Origin: Bradyrhizobium sp.
Lineage (GTDB): Bacteria > Pseudomonadota > Alphaproteobacteria > Rhizobiales > Xanthobacteraceae
Direction of reading: 5' to 3'
Length of the DNA: 6,955 bases
Assembly (NCBI GenBank): GCA_028290165.1
Contig: JAQGKJ010000407.1
Location: 1-6,955 of the forward strand
Shown here one piece after another: positions 1 to 6,955 of the stretch; position 1 is the first letter of the stretch, and each line of letters starts with the position of its first letter. The notes under the pieces are model-generated. The model saw only the letters and a program-made list of their open reading frames with translations. It was not told the DNA's origin and did no database searches. The translations under genes and the position numbers were made by a program.

Positions 1-751
1 CCAGCCATGAAGCGGGCGATCGCTCTCGCACCTCGGTGGAAAGCGTGTGGTTGAGCGCGGCGCGCTCGTCGGGGGTCAGCCAGCTCGCGGTCTCCGGCCG
101 ATCGGCGAGCCAGCGCAGCGTCAATAGCCCCAGGGGAATACAAGGCAGGCTGACACCGATGAACAACCATTGCCATCCGGCCAGACCCCAGATGCCCTCC
201 ATCTGCAGAAGCGCGCCGCAAATCGGGCCGCCGACCAGCGAGGATACGGGAATCCCGATCAGGAACCACGCCAGCATCCGCGTGCGGAATTGGACCGGGA
301 ACCAAGCGGCAAGAAAGAAGGTTACGCCGGGAAAGAACCCGGCCTCCGTGATACCAAGCAGAAGCCGCAGCGCATAAAAGCTATTCGGCCCGACCACGAA
401 GACCATCGCCGTCGATACGATCCCCCAGCTGATCATGATGCGGGCGAGCCAGCGTCGCGCCCCGAACCGGTAAAGCAACAGATTGCTGGGTATTTCGAAC
501 GACGAATAGCCAAGGAAGAAAATGCCGGCGGCGAGACCGAACTGGCTGGCCGACAGGCCGAGCTGCTTGTTCATGGTCAAGGCTGCGAAGCCGAGACTGG
601 TTCGATCGAGATAATTGAACAGATAGGCAATCGTCAGCAGCGGCACGAAGCGCAGTGCGGCTTTCCGGACGGCGCTTTGCAGCACGGCCTCCGAATCGGA
701 CCATTTTGAAACACCGAGATTGTCTGGGACGCTCTGCGTTGCGAGTGTCAT
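1..751 (-). CDS. MFS transporter, ACS (anion:cation symporter) family, C-terminus cut by window edge
   Basis: Inner-membrane secondary carrier of the major facilitator superfamily; ACS members usually import organic anions (hexuronates, tartrate, phthalate-type acids, nicotinate) with protons. Only the first 250 codons are present, about 55-60% of a usual 430-residue protein. The reading starts at ATG 749-751 with residues MTLATQSVPDN. Family hallmarks are NYLDR at residues 46-50 at the end of TM1, FAALTMNKQLGLS shortly after, EIPSN at 86-90 in TM2, and the cytoplasmic basic loop RFGARRW at 95-101 (motif A region). A helix with GITEAGFFPG (TM4) follows, then TM5-6 and the start of the central loop (LADRPETASWLTPDE). 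A purine-rich GGGGGAGGGAAG lies about 6-17 nt upstream and is a good ribosome site. It follows the ABC operon after 119 bp and may have its own promoter. Family call is firm; substrate is unknown. Confidence 0.9.
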   Translation of the reverse strand, partial: MTLATQSVPDNLGVSKWSDSEAVLQSAVRKAALRFVPLLTIAYLFNYLDRTSLGFAALTMNKQLGLSASQFGLAAGIFFLGYSSFEIPSNLLLYRFGARRWLARIMISWGIVSTAMVFVVGPNSFYALRLLLGITEAGFFPGVTFFLAAWFPVQFRTRMLAWFLIGIPVSSLVGGPICGALLQMEGIWGLAGWQWLFIGVSLPCIPLGLLTLRWLADRPETASWLTPDERAALNHTLSTEVRERSPASWL

Positions 752-789
752 CGGCTACTTCCCTCCCCCGTTATGATTTTTTGTTTCAA

Positions 790-818
790 ACTATGCCCAT
801 CGAACAGAACGATGGCAA
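790..818 (-). promoter_or_regulatory. candidate sigma-70-type promoter for the MFS gene
   Basis: On the minus strand TTGCCA (813-818, five of six matches to TTGACA) is separated by exactly 17 bp from CATAGT (790-795, four of six matches to TATAAT). The predicted transcript would begin near 780-784, leaving a short leader that carries the GGGGGAGGGAAG ribosome site before ATG 751. The gap after livF is the only one of promoter size on this side of the operon. This is inferred from motif matching only; alphaproteobacterial promoters vary and such matches occur by chance. Confidence 0.4.
794..817. repeat. inverted repeat (operator-like dyad) inside the candidate promoter
   Basis: Perfect 6-bp arms CCATCG (797-802) and CGATGG (810-815) flank a 7-bp centre. 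Allowing one extra base the arms extend to TGCCCATCG / CGATGGCA. The dyad occupies the spacer between the candidate -35 and -10 boxes of the MFS gene, where a repressor would block transcription. As RNA it could also fold, but no U-tract follows on either strand, so it does not look like an intrinsic terminator. No specific regulator family is recognised. Confidence 0.4.
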
Positions 819-870
819 CCGCCCTGCTGAGGTTCACTGTTTTGGGGGATACCGCGCCGCACCGTAGCGT

Positions 871-1567
871 TCACTGCACGCCAAGCCGCTTGAGCAACAT
901 TTCTGTCTGTTGCGACAATTCTCGGGCATCTCCGTGGTGCACGACCTGCCCCGTCTCCAGGATGTAGACGCGATCGGCGACCGCGAGAGCGCTGTAGAGA
1001 TTTTGTTCGACCAACAGGATCGATAGTCCCTCGCGCTTGAGGTCGAGGATGATCTCCTCGAGATGCTGCACCATGACAGGCGCAAGGCCTTCCGATGGCT
1101 CGTCCATCAGGATCAGCTGAGGATCGATCATCAGCGCGCGGCCGACCGCGAGCATGCCGCGTTCGCCGCCAGACAACTGGGCTCCACGATGATGCCGGCG
1201 CTCCGCAAGCCGGGGAAAAATCTGGAAGACACGATCGACGGTCCAGCCGTCGCTGGCGCGCGCGCTCTTGAGCATGGTCAGATGTTCGATCACGGTAAGG
1301 GACGCGAACAGCCGCCGGCCCTGCGGCACAATCGCGATCTTGCGATCGGCGATGTGGTGCGGCCGCAATCCCAGCAAGCTCTCGCCGCGCCACGTGATCG
1401 ATCCCGAGCGCACCTGCGGCGGCGTCAGCCCCATGATCGAACGAATGAGGGTGGTCTTGCCCATGCCGTTGCGGCCGAGGAGCGCCACGATTTCACCGGG
1501 GCCGACATCCAGCGAGACGCCGCGAATGACGATCGCCTCGCCGTAGCCGCTGTGGAGGTCGCCAACC

Positions 1568-1575
<8 letters not shown>
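871..1575 (-). CDS. livF: HAAT-family ABC transporter ATP-binding protein, LivF type
   Basis: One of two cytoplasmic ATPases that power the HAAT importer. The 234-residue length is standard for LivF. Visible motifs are Walker A GRNGMGKTT at 34-42, Q-loop IVPQGRRLF with Gln85, ABC signature LSGGE at 134-138, Walker B LILMDE at 154-159, and LLVEQN where the switch histidine is replaced by glutamine, the normal state in LivF. The signature continues ERGMLAVGRAL rather than the common EQQMLAIGRAL, a small divergence. ATG 1573-1575 was chosen because it gives MLRVGDLHSGYG, a typical LivF N-terminus; an upstream extension to 1686 would add 37 residues unlike the family and lie inside livG. The start overlaps the end of livG by 8 bp (ATGCTTAG), implying translational coupling. 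It is the last gene of the importer block. Confidence 0.95.
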
Positions 1576-2323
<748 letters not shown>

Positions 2324-2338
2324 AATCGTTTCCGGTGA

Positions 2339-2386
2339 AGCATTGTCCGGCAAAGCAGCAATCAGCCCTTCCGGCAATGCAGCGAT
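2339..2386 (-). repeat. imperfect 24-bp tandem duplication upstream of livG
   Basis: Two adjacent 24-nt units on the minus strand begin ATCGCTGCATTGCCGGA and ATTGCTGCTTTGCCGGA, identical at 15 of these 17 positions and diverging after that. In the livG frame they read IAALPEGL and IAALPDNA. They lie in the stretch between the binding-protein stop and the preferred livG start, so they may be untranslated or may form part of an extended livG N-terminus. Confidence 0.6.
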
Positions 2387-2392
2387 TACGAG

Positions 2393-2423
2393 CAGGACGA
2401 AAGCCGCAAATGGCCGCGTCCTG
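2393..2423 (-). promoter_or_regulatory. intercistronic hairpin just downstream of the binding-protein gene
   Basis: Perfect 7-bp arms CAGGACG (2417-2423) and CGTCCTG (2393-2399) are separated by 17 nt that can form a further GCC/GGC inner stem. The outer stem begins 14 nt after the binding-protein stop codon. No U-tract follows, so it is not a standard intrinsic terminator. Hairpins in this position (malE-malF is the classic case) protect the upstream binding-protein mRNA from 3' exonucleases and raise its level over the membrane and ATPase genes. That role is inferred here. Confidence 0.5.
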
Positions 2424-2437
2424 TTGGAAATGTCAGC

Positions 2438-3697
2438 TCAGGCCTTCTTGATGCCCTGGAAGGTCCGGGAATAGGGTGGCTGCTTCATGTAAGTTTCCGG
2501 ATCGTACTTCCAGAATTGCGACACATTGGGATATGTGGTGGTCGGCACGTTCCAGAACTTGCCGTCGGCGCGCTTGATGACTTTGCGGATGTAGACATCG
2601 TAGATCGGGTTGCCATAGGCGTCGAGCTTGACCGACTTGCCCAGCGGCGATCCGTCAAGCTCGGTCTTCAACACAGTATCGATCAACGCCTCGCGGTCCT
2701 CGACCTTGCCATCCAGTTTCTTCAACGCGGCGTCGATCCACATCATGCCGGAATACATCGAGAAACCGTAGAGCGACGGGATCTTGCCGTATTTTGCCTC
2801 GTAATCCCTGGAGAATTTCTGAGTCACCGGATTGTCGGAGCCCTCGGCGAAATGTGCGGATGCGATGATGCCTTCGCACTCTTCGCCGAGCGTCCGGATC
2901 ACCGATTGATCGGTGCCGTTCATCGCAGCCAGCAGCGGGGTCTTGGCCTTCAGGCCGAAACCCGCATATTGCTGGATGAAGCGGGTGGCGTCGGCGCCGG
3001 TTTCCATCATGAAGATCGCATCGACCTTGAGGTCGGCGAGCTGACCGAGATAGGGACTGAAATCCGCAGTGTTGAGCGGGTGCCAGAATTGCTGCACGAT
3101 CTCGCCGCCGCCCTCGGTGAACACCTGCGCGAGCCCGCCACACTGCTCATGACCAAAGGTGTAATCCTGGCTGATGGTGGCGATTTTCTTGTAGCCCTGC
3201 TTCAACGCCCAGTCGCCGAGCGGATGGGTGAATTCACTGGCACTGTAGCCGGCGACCCGGATCACATTCTTGATGCGCTGGCGCTGGGTCAAATCGTCTG
3301 CCGCGATGATCGGAATGAAGTACGGCGTTCCAGTGCCCTTGACGTAATTGGCCACGGCGAGGCCGGTGTTGGCGAGAAGATCGCCGATCAGCATATGGCA
3401 ATTGCCTTGCTCTACCAGCCGGCGCGCCTTTTGCAGCGCGGTGTCGGGATTCGAAGCATCGTCCTCGATGACCAGTTCGACCTTGCGGCCGCCCATCTCG
3501 TTCTTCACCTGGTCGAGGTAAAACTGAACGCCCTCGACCATTTCCTTGCCACCCGAGGCGACAACGCCGGTGAGCGGTGCGAGCACGCCGATCTTGATCG
3601 GACCCGCCTGCGCCAGGGCGCGGCGCCAGGGTGCTGCGCCGACGCCCGCAGCGGTCAGCGCCGCCGTGGTGGTCTTCAGAAATCGCCTGCGGTCCAT
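2438..3697 (-). CDS. Tat-exported periplasmic substrate-binding protein of the HAAT importer (LivK-like, type 1 fold)
   Basis: Captures the substrate in the periplasm and delivers it to LivH/LivM. The 419-residue product starts with a twin-arginine signal: Arg3-Arg4-Arg5-Phe6-Leu7-Lys8, a hydrophobic Ala/Thr/Gly stretch to about residue 22, and a likely cleavage at ALA-Q (29/30). There is no lipobox cysteine, so it should be soluble. The mature protein opens PIKIGVLAPLTG, the first strand and loop of the Leu-binding-protein-like type 1 fold; VELVIEDDASNP and ARRLVEQGNCHMLIG follow as in HAAT binding proteins. The aromatic-rich tail (NVSQFWKYDPETY, QPPYSR) recurs in binding proteins for organic and aromatic acids. 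The ATG has AAGGA 8 nt upstream and follows the livM stop by 25 bp. Its place between permeases and ATPases is not the textbook order. The ligand is unknown; an amino acid is not implied. Confidence 0.93.
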   Translation of the reverse strand: MDRRRFLKTTTAALTAAGVGAAPWRRALAQAGPIKIGVLAPLTGVVASGGKEMVEGVQFYLDQVKNEMGGRKVELVIEDDASNPDTALQKARRLVEQGNCHMLIGDLLANTGLAVANYVKGTGTPYFIPIIAADDLTQRQRIKNVIRVAGYSASEFTHPLGDWALKQGYKKIATISQDYTFGHEQCGGLAQVFTEGGGEIVQQFWHPLNTADFSPYLGQLADLKVDAIFMMETGADATRFIQQYAGFGLKAKTPLLAAMNGTDQSVIRTLGEECEGIIASAHFAEGSDNPVTQKFSRDYEAKYGKIPSLYGFSMYSGMMWIDAALKKLDGKVEDREALIDTVLKTELDGSPLGKSVKLDAYGNPIYDVYIRKVIKRADGKFWNVPTTTYPNVSQFWKYDPETYMKQPPYSRTFQGIKKA

Positions 3698-3722
3698 TTC
3701 AATATCCTTTCGGGAAACGCGA

Positions 3723-4688
3723 TTATCGCTTGCGCGTCGGGATGGCGCGCAGCTTGCCTATGATGCCCTCCGGGGCGAAGATCATGATCAGGATAAATGT
3801 GATGCCGAGCACCATCTGCCAGCGCTCGGTATAGGCACTGACGACGTTCTCCAGCGAGATGATGGCGGCCGCGCCGACAAAGGCGCCGAACAGCGTGCCA
3901 ACGCCGCCTGCGATCATCATCAGCACGCCCTCAACCGACTGCGCCAGCGCCACCGTCGCCGGACTGACGAAATTGTTGAACATCGCGTAAAGCGCGCCGG
4001 CTATTCCTGCAAAGAATCCGGAGACCGTAAAGCCGATGAACAAATGCAGCGGGACATTGTATCCGAGGCTTCGCATCCGGCTTTCGCTGTCGCGAATGCC
4101 GCGCAGTGTCAGCCCGAACGGCGAGCGCACGAAACGCCACATCGCATAGGCCACCACGGAGGCGCCTGCGAGCACCGCCCAGTAGAACTTGGTGTGGGTG
4201 AGAAGCAGGGCCGGACGGACGTCGCCGCGGATGCCGTTCTCGCCGCCCGTGATCTCGGTCCATCGCAGGCAGATGCCCCAAACGATCATGCCGAGCGCCA
4301 GCGTCAGCAGCAGGAAATACACGCCCGACGTACGCACCGCGAGAAGAGCGAAAATGGCCGCGATCAAGGTCGCGGCGAGAACACCGAGCGCGAAGGCCTC
4401 AATCGGCGGCAACCCGGTCTGGGCGGTGGCATACACGACGACGTAGGTGGACACGCCGAAGATCGCACCGTGGCCAAGCGAGGTACGTCCTGCAAAGCCC
4501 CCGAGAATGTCGATCGACATCGCGAGAATGCCGAAAATCAGCACTTCCGTGGCGAGCCCTATTTGGTAATTCGACAAGACCGACGGCAATGCTGCCGCGG
4601 CTGCGACAATGATCGCCGCGATCAGCGCGGCGCTGCCGGTCATGCCGGCGAAACGCGCAGTTACGGTGCCCGCTCGCATCGCCGTCAT
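3723..4688 (-). CDS. livM: HAAT-family ABC transporter permease, LivM type
   Basis: Inner-membrane permease that pairs with LivH to form the translocation channel. The 321-residue length is normal. Hydrophobic helices run through most of the protein. LivM hallmarks are GGFAGRTSLGHGAIFGVSTY from residue 63, TGGENG at 147-152, and the cytoplasmic coupling segment RSPFGLTLRGIRDSES from 188 to 203 ending in SLGYNV, which contacts an ATPase subunit. The C-terminal half contains MMIAGGVGTLFGAFVGA and ends IFAPEGIIGKLRA plus a short basic tail. The ATG overlaps the livH stop in an ATGA, so the two permeases are translationally coupled. A second ATG three codons on is possible. The coupling-loop Arg-Gly (196-197) replaces the more common Arg-Ala, a minor change. 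Confidence 0.95.
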   Translation of the reverse strand: MTAMRAGTVTARFAGMTGSAALIAAIIVAAAAALPSVLSNYQIGLATEVLIFGILAMSIDILGGFAGRTSLGHGAIFGVSTYVVVYATAQTGLPPIEAFALGVLAATLIAAIFALLAVRTSGVYFLLLTLALGMIVWGICLRWTEITGGENGIRGDVRPALLLTHTKFYWAVLAGASVVAYAMWRFVRSPFGLTLRGIRDSESRMRSLGYNVPLHLFIGFTVSGFFAGIAGALYAMFNNFVSPATVALAQSVEGVLMMIAGGVGTLFGAFVGAAAIISLENVVSAYTERWQMVLGITFILIMIFAPEGIIGKLRAIPTRKR

Positions 4689-5536
4689 GCCGCCCGTCCG
4701 AACAACCCGAGAGGACGGAACGCCAGCAACACCGCCATCGGGCCGAAGATCACAAAATAGGCAAGCTCCGGAAACATCACTTGGCCCAGGGTGTTTAGTA
4801 GCCCGACCAGCAGGCTGCCAATGGCAACGCCGGCCAGGCTGCCGCGTCCGCCGATGATGACGACGGCAAGACTGAATACCAGTATCTCCGCGTCGGCCGA
4901 CGGATACAGCGATAAAAATGCGCCACCCATCAATCCGCCAAGGCCCGCCAGCGCCGATCCAAGCAGAAAAGTGACGAGAAACACCCGGCGGATATTGACG
5001 CCGGAAGCCTCCACCATCTCGGCGTCATCGACGCCCGCACGGATCAGCGCGCCCAATCGGGTGTGGCACAGCAACAGCCACAGCACCGCGAATAAAGCCA
5101 CTCCGGTAACCAGCACGAACAGTCGATAGGTCGGATAAAACACGCCGAACACGCGCAGTCCGCCGCGCAGCACTTGCGGGATCGGCACAGTGAAACTGTC
5201 ACCGCCCCAGATCACGAGCGCCAAATCGTTCAACACAAAAGCGACCCCGAGCGTCAGCAGCACCTGACGTAACTCGTTGCCGCGCACGAAGCGCAACAGA
5301 CCCTGTTCGAGCGCGAATCCAATCACCGCGACGGCGGCCATGGCGCCGACGCAGCCGAGCACGAAACTGCCCGTCCTGGTCGCGACATAGTAACCGATGT
5401 AGCCGCCGAACAGATATAGCGCGCCATGGGCCAGGTTGACGATGCGCAACAATCCGAAAATCAGTGTAAAGCCGCTGGCCACCACAAACAGCAGCGCAGC
5501 GAACGTCAATCCGTTGAGAAGCTGAAAGATGCTCAT
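4685..5536 (-). CDS. livH: HAAT-family ABC transporter permease, LivH type
   Basis: Inner-membrane permease, the partner of LivM. The 283-residue product is typical in length. Recognisable LivH segments are GFTLIFGLLRIVNLAHGAL (22-40) in the first helices, TLGVAFVLNDLALVIWG (95-111), and the cytoplasmic coupling region TRLGALIRAGVDDAEMVEAS (159-178). A glycine-rich helix, LAGLGGLMGGAFLSL, and the VVIIGGRGSLAGVAIGSLLVG stretch near the C-terminus complete the pattern. The ATG lies 15 bp after the stop of the deacetylase-superfamily gene. Its ribosome site is poor (CAGGG directly at the start), so translation probably depends on ribosomes from the upstream gene. This tight link between an enzyme gene and the transporter supports a shared substrate or pathway. 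Confidence 0.95.
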   Translation of the reverse strand: MSIFQLLNGLTFAALLFVVASGFTLIFGLLRIVNLAHGALYLFGGYIGYYVATRTGSFVLGCVGAMAAVAVIGFALEQGLLRFVRGNELRQVLLTLGVAFVLNDLALVIWGGDSFTVPIPQVLRGGLRVFGVFYPTYRLFVLVTGVALFAVLWLLLCHTRLGALIRAGVDDAEMVEASGVNIRRVFLVTFLLGSALAGLGGLMGGAFLSLYPSADAEILVFSLAVVIIGGRGSLAGVAIGSLLVGLLNTLGQVMFPELAYFVIFGPMAVLLAFRPLGLFGRAA

Positions 5537-5551
5537 CCCTGAAGTGTCTGC

Positions 5552-6430
5552 CTACGGCGCCTTCGGCCCCGCCGAAAGGTACCAATCGAGGATCTGTTCA
5601 CCGGTCATGAAAGCGACATCGGATTTGCTCCGGATGGTCTCGAAGATGCGACGGAAATATTTCAGGCGATGCGGCACGCCCATGATGTAGGGATGCACAA
5701 CCAATGCCATCACGCGGGCGGAATCGGCAGCATCGTCATAAATCTGTTCGAACTGGTCGATGGCGCGGCTATAATATTCCGACGCCGGGTGATGCTGGAT
5801 CAGCATCATCGCGACGTCGTTGCATTCCTGGGTATAGGGAAGGTTGACGATCGGCGTGGTGGTGGTCTTCAGCCACACCGGCTGGTCATCCAGCACCCAG
5901 TCGGCGACGTACTCGTAACCTTCCCGTTTGAGCAGGTCCGGCGTCTCCCAGGTTTCCGTGAGGCCCGGTCCGAGCCACCCGCGCGGCCGTTTTCCGGTCG
6001 CGGCTTCGATCACGTCCGCGGTCTTGCGAATGTCTTCGCGCTCGTCCTCAACCTTCTGCATGTTGCGCTGGGTAAAGCCGTGACCCATGAATTCCCAATT
6101 GCGTTGTCGTGCCGCTTCGACGATCGGCGGATAGGCCGCGAGCGCCGAACCATTGATCGCGAGCACGCCGGGGATTTTGTAATCGTCGAACACCTTGAGC
6201 ATCCGCCAGAAGCCGACGCGATTGCCGTATTCATGCCACGCCCAGTTTGGAACGTCCGGTGTCGGCGAACCGCCGGCAGGTGGTGTAAGCACCGTGCGCG
6301 GCATGGTCTGCCTGGCGTCCCACTCCTCGACATTGACGATCACCCATACCGCCATGCGCGCGCCATCAGGCAATTTGAGCGGCGATCGGGTCGCGATCGG
6401 CGAATAGGAAATGCGTTCAGTGGGCAACAT
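5552..6430 (-). CDS. polysaccharide deacetylase (NodB-homology) superfamily hydrolase, PuuE/imidase-like
   Basis: Probable cytoplasmic metal-dependent or metal-independent hydrolase acting on a C-N bond; no signal peptide is visible, which argues against a cell-wall deacetylase. The 292-residue product has the NodB-like core: VWVIVNVEEWD (33-38 is NVEEWD) at strand 1, where classic enzymes have TFDDG; GHGFTQRN with His117; GWLGPG at 151-156, equivalent to motif 3; and LVVHPYIMGVPHR with HPYIMG at 246-251 near the C-terminus. This pattern matches the allantoinase PuuE-type branch. From memory, the Pseudomonas putida cyclic imide hydrolase of about 293 residues belongs to the same branch, so a cyclic imide, ureide or amide is a reasonable substrate class. 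ATG 6428-6430 was preferred because GAG lies at a suitable distance; GTG 6434-6436 would add two residues and overlap the upstream stop. Superfamily is firm, reaction is inferred. Confidence 0.85.
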   Translation of the reverse strand: MLPTERISYSPIATRSPLKLPDGARMAVWVIVNVEEWDARQTMPRTVLTPPAGGSPTPDVPNWAWHEYGNRVGFWRMLKVFDDYKIPGVLAINGSALAAYPPIVEAARQRNWEFMGHGFTQRNMQKVEDEREDIRKTADVIEAATGKRPRGWLGPGLTETWETPDLLKREGYEYVADWVLDDQPVWLKTTTTPIVNLPYTQECNDVAMMLIQHHPASEYYSRAIDQFEQIYDDAADSARVMALVVHPYIMGVPHRLKYFRRIFETIRSKSDVAFMTGEQILDWYLSAGPKAP

Positions 6431-6432
6431 TG

Positions 6433-6955
6433 TCACATCTCGGTTGGCGTGATGGTGATGGTGAGCGAGGGCAGTCCATCGATCTGGGCGGAGATCAGAT
6501 CGCCCGCCACGACGGGGCCTACGCCTGCCGGCGTGCCGGTGTAGATCAGGTCGCCGGCACCAAGCGTGACCTGCTGCGACAGTTGCGCGATGACCTCGGG
6601 TACGCTCCAGATCATCAGTCCGACGTCGCCACGTTGGCGTTCTATGCCATTCACCGACAGCGTAATGGCGCAGCCCCTGAAATGCCGTGCATCATGGGCC
6701 CGTGCGATCGGACCGCAAGGCGCCGAAGCGTCGAAGCTCTTTCCGACTTCCCACGGCAACCGCAGATCGCGGGCGTCACGCTGGCGGTCGCGCCGCGTCA
6801 GGTCGATGCCGACGGCATAGCCCCAGACATGATCGAGCGCCTGCCCGACCGGGATGTTGCGCCCGGCAAGCCCGAGCGCGACCACCAATTCCACCTCGAA
6901 CTGGAAGTCCGTGGTGAACGGCGGATAGGGCACATGCGTGCTATCGGGAACCACG
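6433..6955 (-). CDS. fumarylacetoacetate hydrolase family protein (fumarylpyruvate-hydrolase-like), N-terminus beyond window
   Basis: Metal-dependent enzyme of the FAH fold; relatives cleave beta-diketo acids such as fumarylpyruvate (gentisate pathway) or decarboxylate/isomerise meta-cleavage products. The visible 174 codons are the C-terminal three quarters or so of a 220-280-residue protein. Counting from the GTG-encoded residue at 6952-6954, the likely metal ligands are Glu20 and Glu22 in FEVELVVALG and Asp51 in GYAVGIDLTRRD. Lys72 in WEVGKSFD and the C-terminal TGTPAGVG loop (about 139-146) are also family hallmarks. The phrase DASAPCGPI and the MIWSVPEVIAQLS segment resemble the fumarylpyruvate hydrolase subgroup. 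The stop TGA is separated by two bases from the next ATG, so the two enzymes are co-translated. The real start lies past the right edge. Exact substrate is not determined. Confidence 0.9.
   Translation of the reverse strand, partial: VVPDSTHVPYPPFTTDFQFEVELVVALGLAGRNIPVGQALDHVWGYAVGIDLTRRDRQRDARDLRLPWEVGKSFDASAPCGPIARAHDARHFRGCAITLSVNGIERQRGDVGLMIWSVPEVIAQLSQQVTLGAGDLIYTGTPAGVGPVVAGDLISAQIDGLPSLTITITPTEM

Noticed and set aside
170..709. Plus-strand open frame of 179 codons and an overlapping minus-strand frame at 381-704
   Set aside because: Both are out-of-frame shadows of the MFS gene, whose true frame runs from 751 to the left edge with clear ACS motifs.
783..791. Short palindrome GTTTCAAAC near the MFS ribosome site
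   Set aside because: Four-base arms are too short to separate from chance in an A/T-rich leader.
752..870. Intrinsic terminator after livF
   Set aside because: The one stable inverted repeat (794-817) is not followed by a T-tract in the direction of transcription; no other hairpin plus T-run was found.
832..876. Direct repeat GTTCACTG at 832-839 and 869-876
   Set aside because: Only 8 bp and one copy overlaps the livF stop; spacing and sequence give no link to a known element, so chance is adequate.
2516..3763. Long plus-strand open frame of 415 codons opposite the binding-protein gene
   Set aside because: It is antisense to a gene with clear family motifs. Its translation is His/Asp/Arg-rich low-information sequence without domains, as expected in GC-rich DNA.
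3546..4760. Plus-strand open frame of 404 codons opposite livM and the binding-protein start
   Set aside because: It has an Arg/Glu/His-rich composition with no recognisable motif and lies wholly across convincing minus-strand genes.

Overview
The window looks like chromosome from a GC-rich alphaproteobacterium. The protein style (HAAT-type ABC genes, a Tat-exported binding protein, an ACS-family MFS carrier) fits the Bradyrhizobium/Rhodopseudomonas group best; this is a judgement by eye, not a database match. All seven convincing genes lie on the minus strand, so transcription runs from the right edge to the left edge. Every long plus-strand reading frame is an antisense shadow.

Reading in the direction of transcription: (1) a fumarylacetoacetate-hydrolase-family (fumarylpyruvate-hydrolase-like) enzyme, 5' end cut by the window (6433-6955); (2) a PuuE/imidase-like member of the polysaccharide deacetylase (NodB-homology) superfamily (5552-6430); (3) LivH-type permease (4685-5536); (4) LivM-type permease (3723-4688); (5) a Tat-exported periplasmic binding protein (2438-3697); (6) LivG-type ATPase (1568-2323, start uncertain); (7) LivF-type ATPase (871-1575). 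After a 119-bp gap with a candidate promoter and a dyad comes (8) the N-terminal 250 residues of an ACS-family MFS transporter (1-751), which runs off the left edge.

Genes 1-7 are packed with 4-bp, 8-bp, 2-bp, 15-bp and 25-bp junctions and read as one catabolic operon: a complete five-component branched-chain-amino-acid-type (HAAT) importer coupled to two hydrolases. The likely logic is uptake of a small organic acid, amide or ring compound, hydrolytic opening of a C-N bond by the PuuE/imidase-like enzyme, and C-C cleavage of a keto-acid by the FAH-family enzyme. The substrate cannot be read from the sequence. The binding-protein gene sits between the permease pair and the ATPase pair, an H-M-K-G-F order, and is followed by the only sizeable intra-operon spacer (114 bp to the preferred livG start). 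That spacer contains a perfect 7-bp-stem inverted repeat and a 24-bp tandem duplication, which may set the ratio of binding protein to ATPase.

No RNA genes, insertion sequences, CRISPR arrays or recombination sites were seen. The window is mostly ordinary metabolic sequence. The points of interest are the enzyme pairing, the post-binding-protein hairpin, the odd livG leader, and the promoter/dyad before the MFS gene.
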